From Chryseobacterium gleum (GTDB lineage: Bacteria > Bacteroidota > Bacteroidia > Flavobacteriales_D > Crocinitomicaceae): a DNA stretch of 6,625 nt. Below, piece by piece: positions 4,975 to 6,625 of this stretch. The translations under genes were made by a program, and so were the position numbers. The notes under the pieces were generated by a model. That model did no database searches and was not told the origin of the DNA. It saw only the letters and a program-made list of their open reading frames with translations. The stretch spans positions 1-6,625 of the forward strand of contig CALPSU020000142.1 in assembly GCA_943326315.2 (NCBI GenBank). Reading direction: 5' to 3'. The stretch's first letter is position 1. Every line of letters begins with the position of its first letter.

Positions 4975-4982
4975 TAACTTTG
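4975..4982 (+). promoter_or_regulatory. hemA promoter -7 box
   Basis: TAACTTTG matches the Bacteroidota -7 consensus TAnnTTTG exactly. TTTC at 4955-4958 stands 16 bases upstream in place of the TTG -33 element. Transcription would start near 4987-4990, leaving only about 12-15 untranslated bases before the GTG start at 5002. Confidence 0.55.
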
Positions 4983-5001
4983 CGTTAAAATCAGTTAAAA
5001 C

Positions 5002-6228
5002 GTGCTTAATAATTTTCATATAATAGCATTCACACACCGTAATTTAGGTGTTAGCGAAATAGGAAAACTTCATATTGAAGATTTGAAGCAAGAAGCATGT
5101 CTAAAAAATACTAAAATAGTTCTTGGCATAGAGGAATTAATGTTTCTATCCACATGCAACCGTGTCGAATTTATTTTTTGCGCTGATAATCTCCCGGATT
5201 ACGACTTTTTAAAACGCTTCTTTACAACTTTATATCCTGATTTTTCAGAAGATCAAGTAAGTTATTTTGCACAAAATGCAGATGTATTTTCAAAAATAGA
5301 TGCAGTTGAACATATGCTTTCAGTTGCTTCTTCAATTGATTCAATGGTAATTGGTGAAAGAGAAATAATTACCCAAGTTCGTAATGCATTTGAGTCTTCT
5401 AAAAAAATGCAATTGACAGGTGACTTTATTCGATTGGTTATTCGTCAAACGATTGAAACCGCTAAAAAAGTATATACAGAAACAAGTATTGCTACAAAAC
5501 CTGTTTCAGTTGTTTCTTTAGCTTACCATAAATTAAGAGACATGAACATTCCTTTAGATGCTCGTGTATTGATAATTGGTGCTGGGACTACCAATAATAA
5601 TATGAGTCGCTTTTTAAGAAAACACGGATTTAAAAATTTCGTAGTTTTTAATAGAACGTTGGCAAATGCAGAAACTCTTGCTAAAGATTTAAAAGGAAAC
5701 GCATATTCCTTAGAAGATCTTAAAAATTATACAGCAGGATTTGATGTAATAATTACATGTACAGGTTCTGAATCACATATTATTACTCCTGAAATTTACA
5801 CACAATTACTTCAAGGAGAACAAGATCGTAAAGTAGTTATTGACATTGCTTTACCACAAGATTTAGATCCTAAAGTTCAAGAACATCATAACGTATCACA
5901 TATTTCAGTAGAAGTTTTACAAAAAATTTCAAATCAAAATCTGAAAGAACGTTCAAAAGAAATACAACACGTTGAAGAAATTATCGCAGAAGCTATTTTT
6001 GATTTTAAATACTTACATAAAGTAAGAACCGTTGAAATAGCGATGCGTGAAGTTCCTCAAAAAGTGAAAGAAATCAGAGAAGTTGCTGTAAATGAAATAT
6101 TTAAATCAGAACTTGATTTATTAGATGATAATTCACGTGAAGTATTAGATAAAATAATTGGTTACATGGAAAAAAAATACATGAGTGTACCAATGTTAAT
6201 GGCAAAAGAAATTCTACTTAAAAAATAA
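5002..6228 (+). CDS. hemA: Glutamyl-tRNA reductase (C5 tetrapyrrole pathway)
   Basis: HemA reduces glutamyl-tRNA(Glu) with NADPH to glutamate-1-semialdehyde, the first committed step of haem synthesis by the C5 route, in the cytoplasm. The 408 residues match the usual length. The catalytic domain has AFTHRNLGVSEI (9-20) and the nucleophile Cys52 in STCNRVE (50-56). The family signature follows at about 110-126 (SSIDSMVIGEREIITQV). The NADPH domain shows VLIIGAGTTNNNMSRFL (189-205), FNRTLANAETLA (216-227) and VIDIALPQDLDP (279-290); the loop carries GAGTTNN instead of the GAGEM seen in many other bacteria, as I recall from other Bacteroidota. The C-terminal dimerisation helices occupy about 305-408. 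The start is GTG at 5002: an in-frame TAA at 4996-4998 rules out anything further upstream, and the next downstream ATG would remove Cys52 or its strand. hemC follows after two bases. Confidence 0.97.
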   Translation: MLNNFHIIAFTHRNLGVSEIGKLHIEDLKQEACLKNTKIVLGIEELMFLSTCNRVEFIFCADNLPDYDFLKRFFTTLYPDFSEDQVSYFAQNADVFSKIDAVEHMLSVASSIDSMVIGEREIITQVRNAFESSKKMQLTGDFIRLVIRQTIETAKKVYTETSIATKPVSVVSLAYHKLRDMNIPLDARVLIIGAGTTNNNMSRFLRKHGFKNFVVFNRTLANAETLAKDLKGNAYSLEDLKNYTAGFDVIITCTGSESHIITPEIYTQLLQGEQDRKVVIDIALPQDLDPKVQEHHNVSHISVEVLQKISNQNLKERSKEIQHVEEIIAEAIFDFKYLHKVRTVEIAMREVPQKVKEIREVAVNEIFKSELDLLDDNSREVLDKIIGYMEKKYMSVPMLMAKEILLKK

Positions 6229-6230
6229 AA

Positions 6231-6625
6231 ATGCAACACATTGTAATCGGATCAAGAGGAAGTGATTTAGCTTTATGGCAAGCTAACCACGTAAAATCTC
6301 AATTAGAAAACCTAGGTTGTACGGTTGAAATTAAAATTATCGTTACTCAAGGCGATGCGATTCAAGATTTAAGTTTCGATAAATTGGAAGGAAAAGGGTT
6401 TTTCACGAAAGAAATCGAAGTTGCATTGTTAAATAAATCGATTGATTTAGCGGTACATTCACACAAAGACTTAGAGACAAATCCACCAGCTGGATTAATT
6501 ATCGCTTGTGTTTCTGAAAGAGAAGATCCAGCAGATTTAATGTTAATAGCAAAATCCGCTGTTGATTCAACTAAAGAATGGAATCTTAAAGCAAATGCTA
6601 TCGTAGGAACTTCTTCTGCTAGAAG
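6231..6625 (+). CDS. hemC: Hydroxymethylbilane synthase (porphobilinogen deaminase), N-terminal part, runs off window
   Basis: HemC joins four porphobilinogen molecules into hydroxymethylbilane, using a covalent dipyrromethane cofactor. 131 residues are visible, of roughly 300 for the family. Hallmarks are IVIGSRGSDLALWQA (4-18, cofactor and substrate arginine R9), KGFFTKEIEVALL (55-67), DLAVHSHKDLE (72-82) with the catalytic aspartate at D80, REDPADLML (97-105), and GTSSAR at the window edge, the start of the GTSS.RR substrate-binding loop. The cofactor-carrying cysteine and domain 3 lie outside the window. The ATG is two bases after the hemA stop, so translation is probably coupled and the two genes share the hemA promoter. 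The codon pattern is like that of hemA. Confidence 0.96.
   Translation, partial: MQHIVIGSRGSDLALWQANHVKSQLENLGCTVEIKIIVTQGDAIQDLSFDKLEGKGFFTKEIEVALLNKSIDLAVHSHKDLETNPPAGLIIACVSEREDPADLMLIAKSAVDSTKEWNLKANAIVGTSSAR

Overview
The window is AT-rich (about one third G+C by eye). Most of its genes fit a member of the Bacteroidota, probably Flavobacteriales. The evidence is the HemA variant with a GAGTTNNN nucleotide-binding loop, promoter -7 boxes of the TAnnTTTG type, the lack of clear Shine-Dalgarno sequences, and a solitary ORF6N-domain gene of a kind common in this phylum. The genus cannot be fixed from the sequence alone.

Layout, left to right. Positions 1-576 hold the 3' end of an FAD-dependent monooxygenase. 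It is followed by a 294-bp gap that contains a long imperfect inverted repeat (599-737) and a second short hairpin (750-780). Next come a GNAT acetyltransferase (871-1380) and a YkgJ-type cysteine-cluster protein (1406-2272), which are close enough to share a transcript. Four bases after the YkgJ stop lies a decayed minus-strand copy of the 3' end of an ArsC/Spx-family gene (2277-2354). An ORF6N DNA-binding / PLD-like fusion protein follows (2441-3313). The intact ArsC/Spx-family gene faces it convergently (3331-3681, minus). Upstream of that is a degenerate intergenic repeat cluster (3727-3840), then a secreted, probably beta-barrel protein of unknown function (3869-4762, minus). A 239-bp divergent intergenic region with several symmetric sites leads to hemA (5002-6228, GTG start) and the 5' part of hemC (6231 to the window end).

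hemA and hemC are the only genes here with a clear joint job: consecutive-pathway enzymes of C5 tetrapyrrole synthesis, two bases apart and surely co-transcribed. The remaining genes look like independent accessory or housekeeping genes.

The main point of interest is the ORF6N gene. It sits between two same-orientation copies of an ArsC-family 3' end that are roughly 80% identical. This looks like a scar of insertion, or of recombinational replacement, at an ancestral ykgJ/arsC convergent junction. The gene also carries a near-perfect 25-bp palindrome inside its own coding sequence. No complete new multi-gene system is visible.
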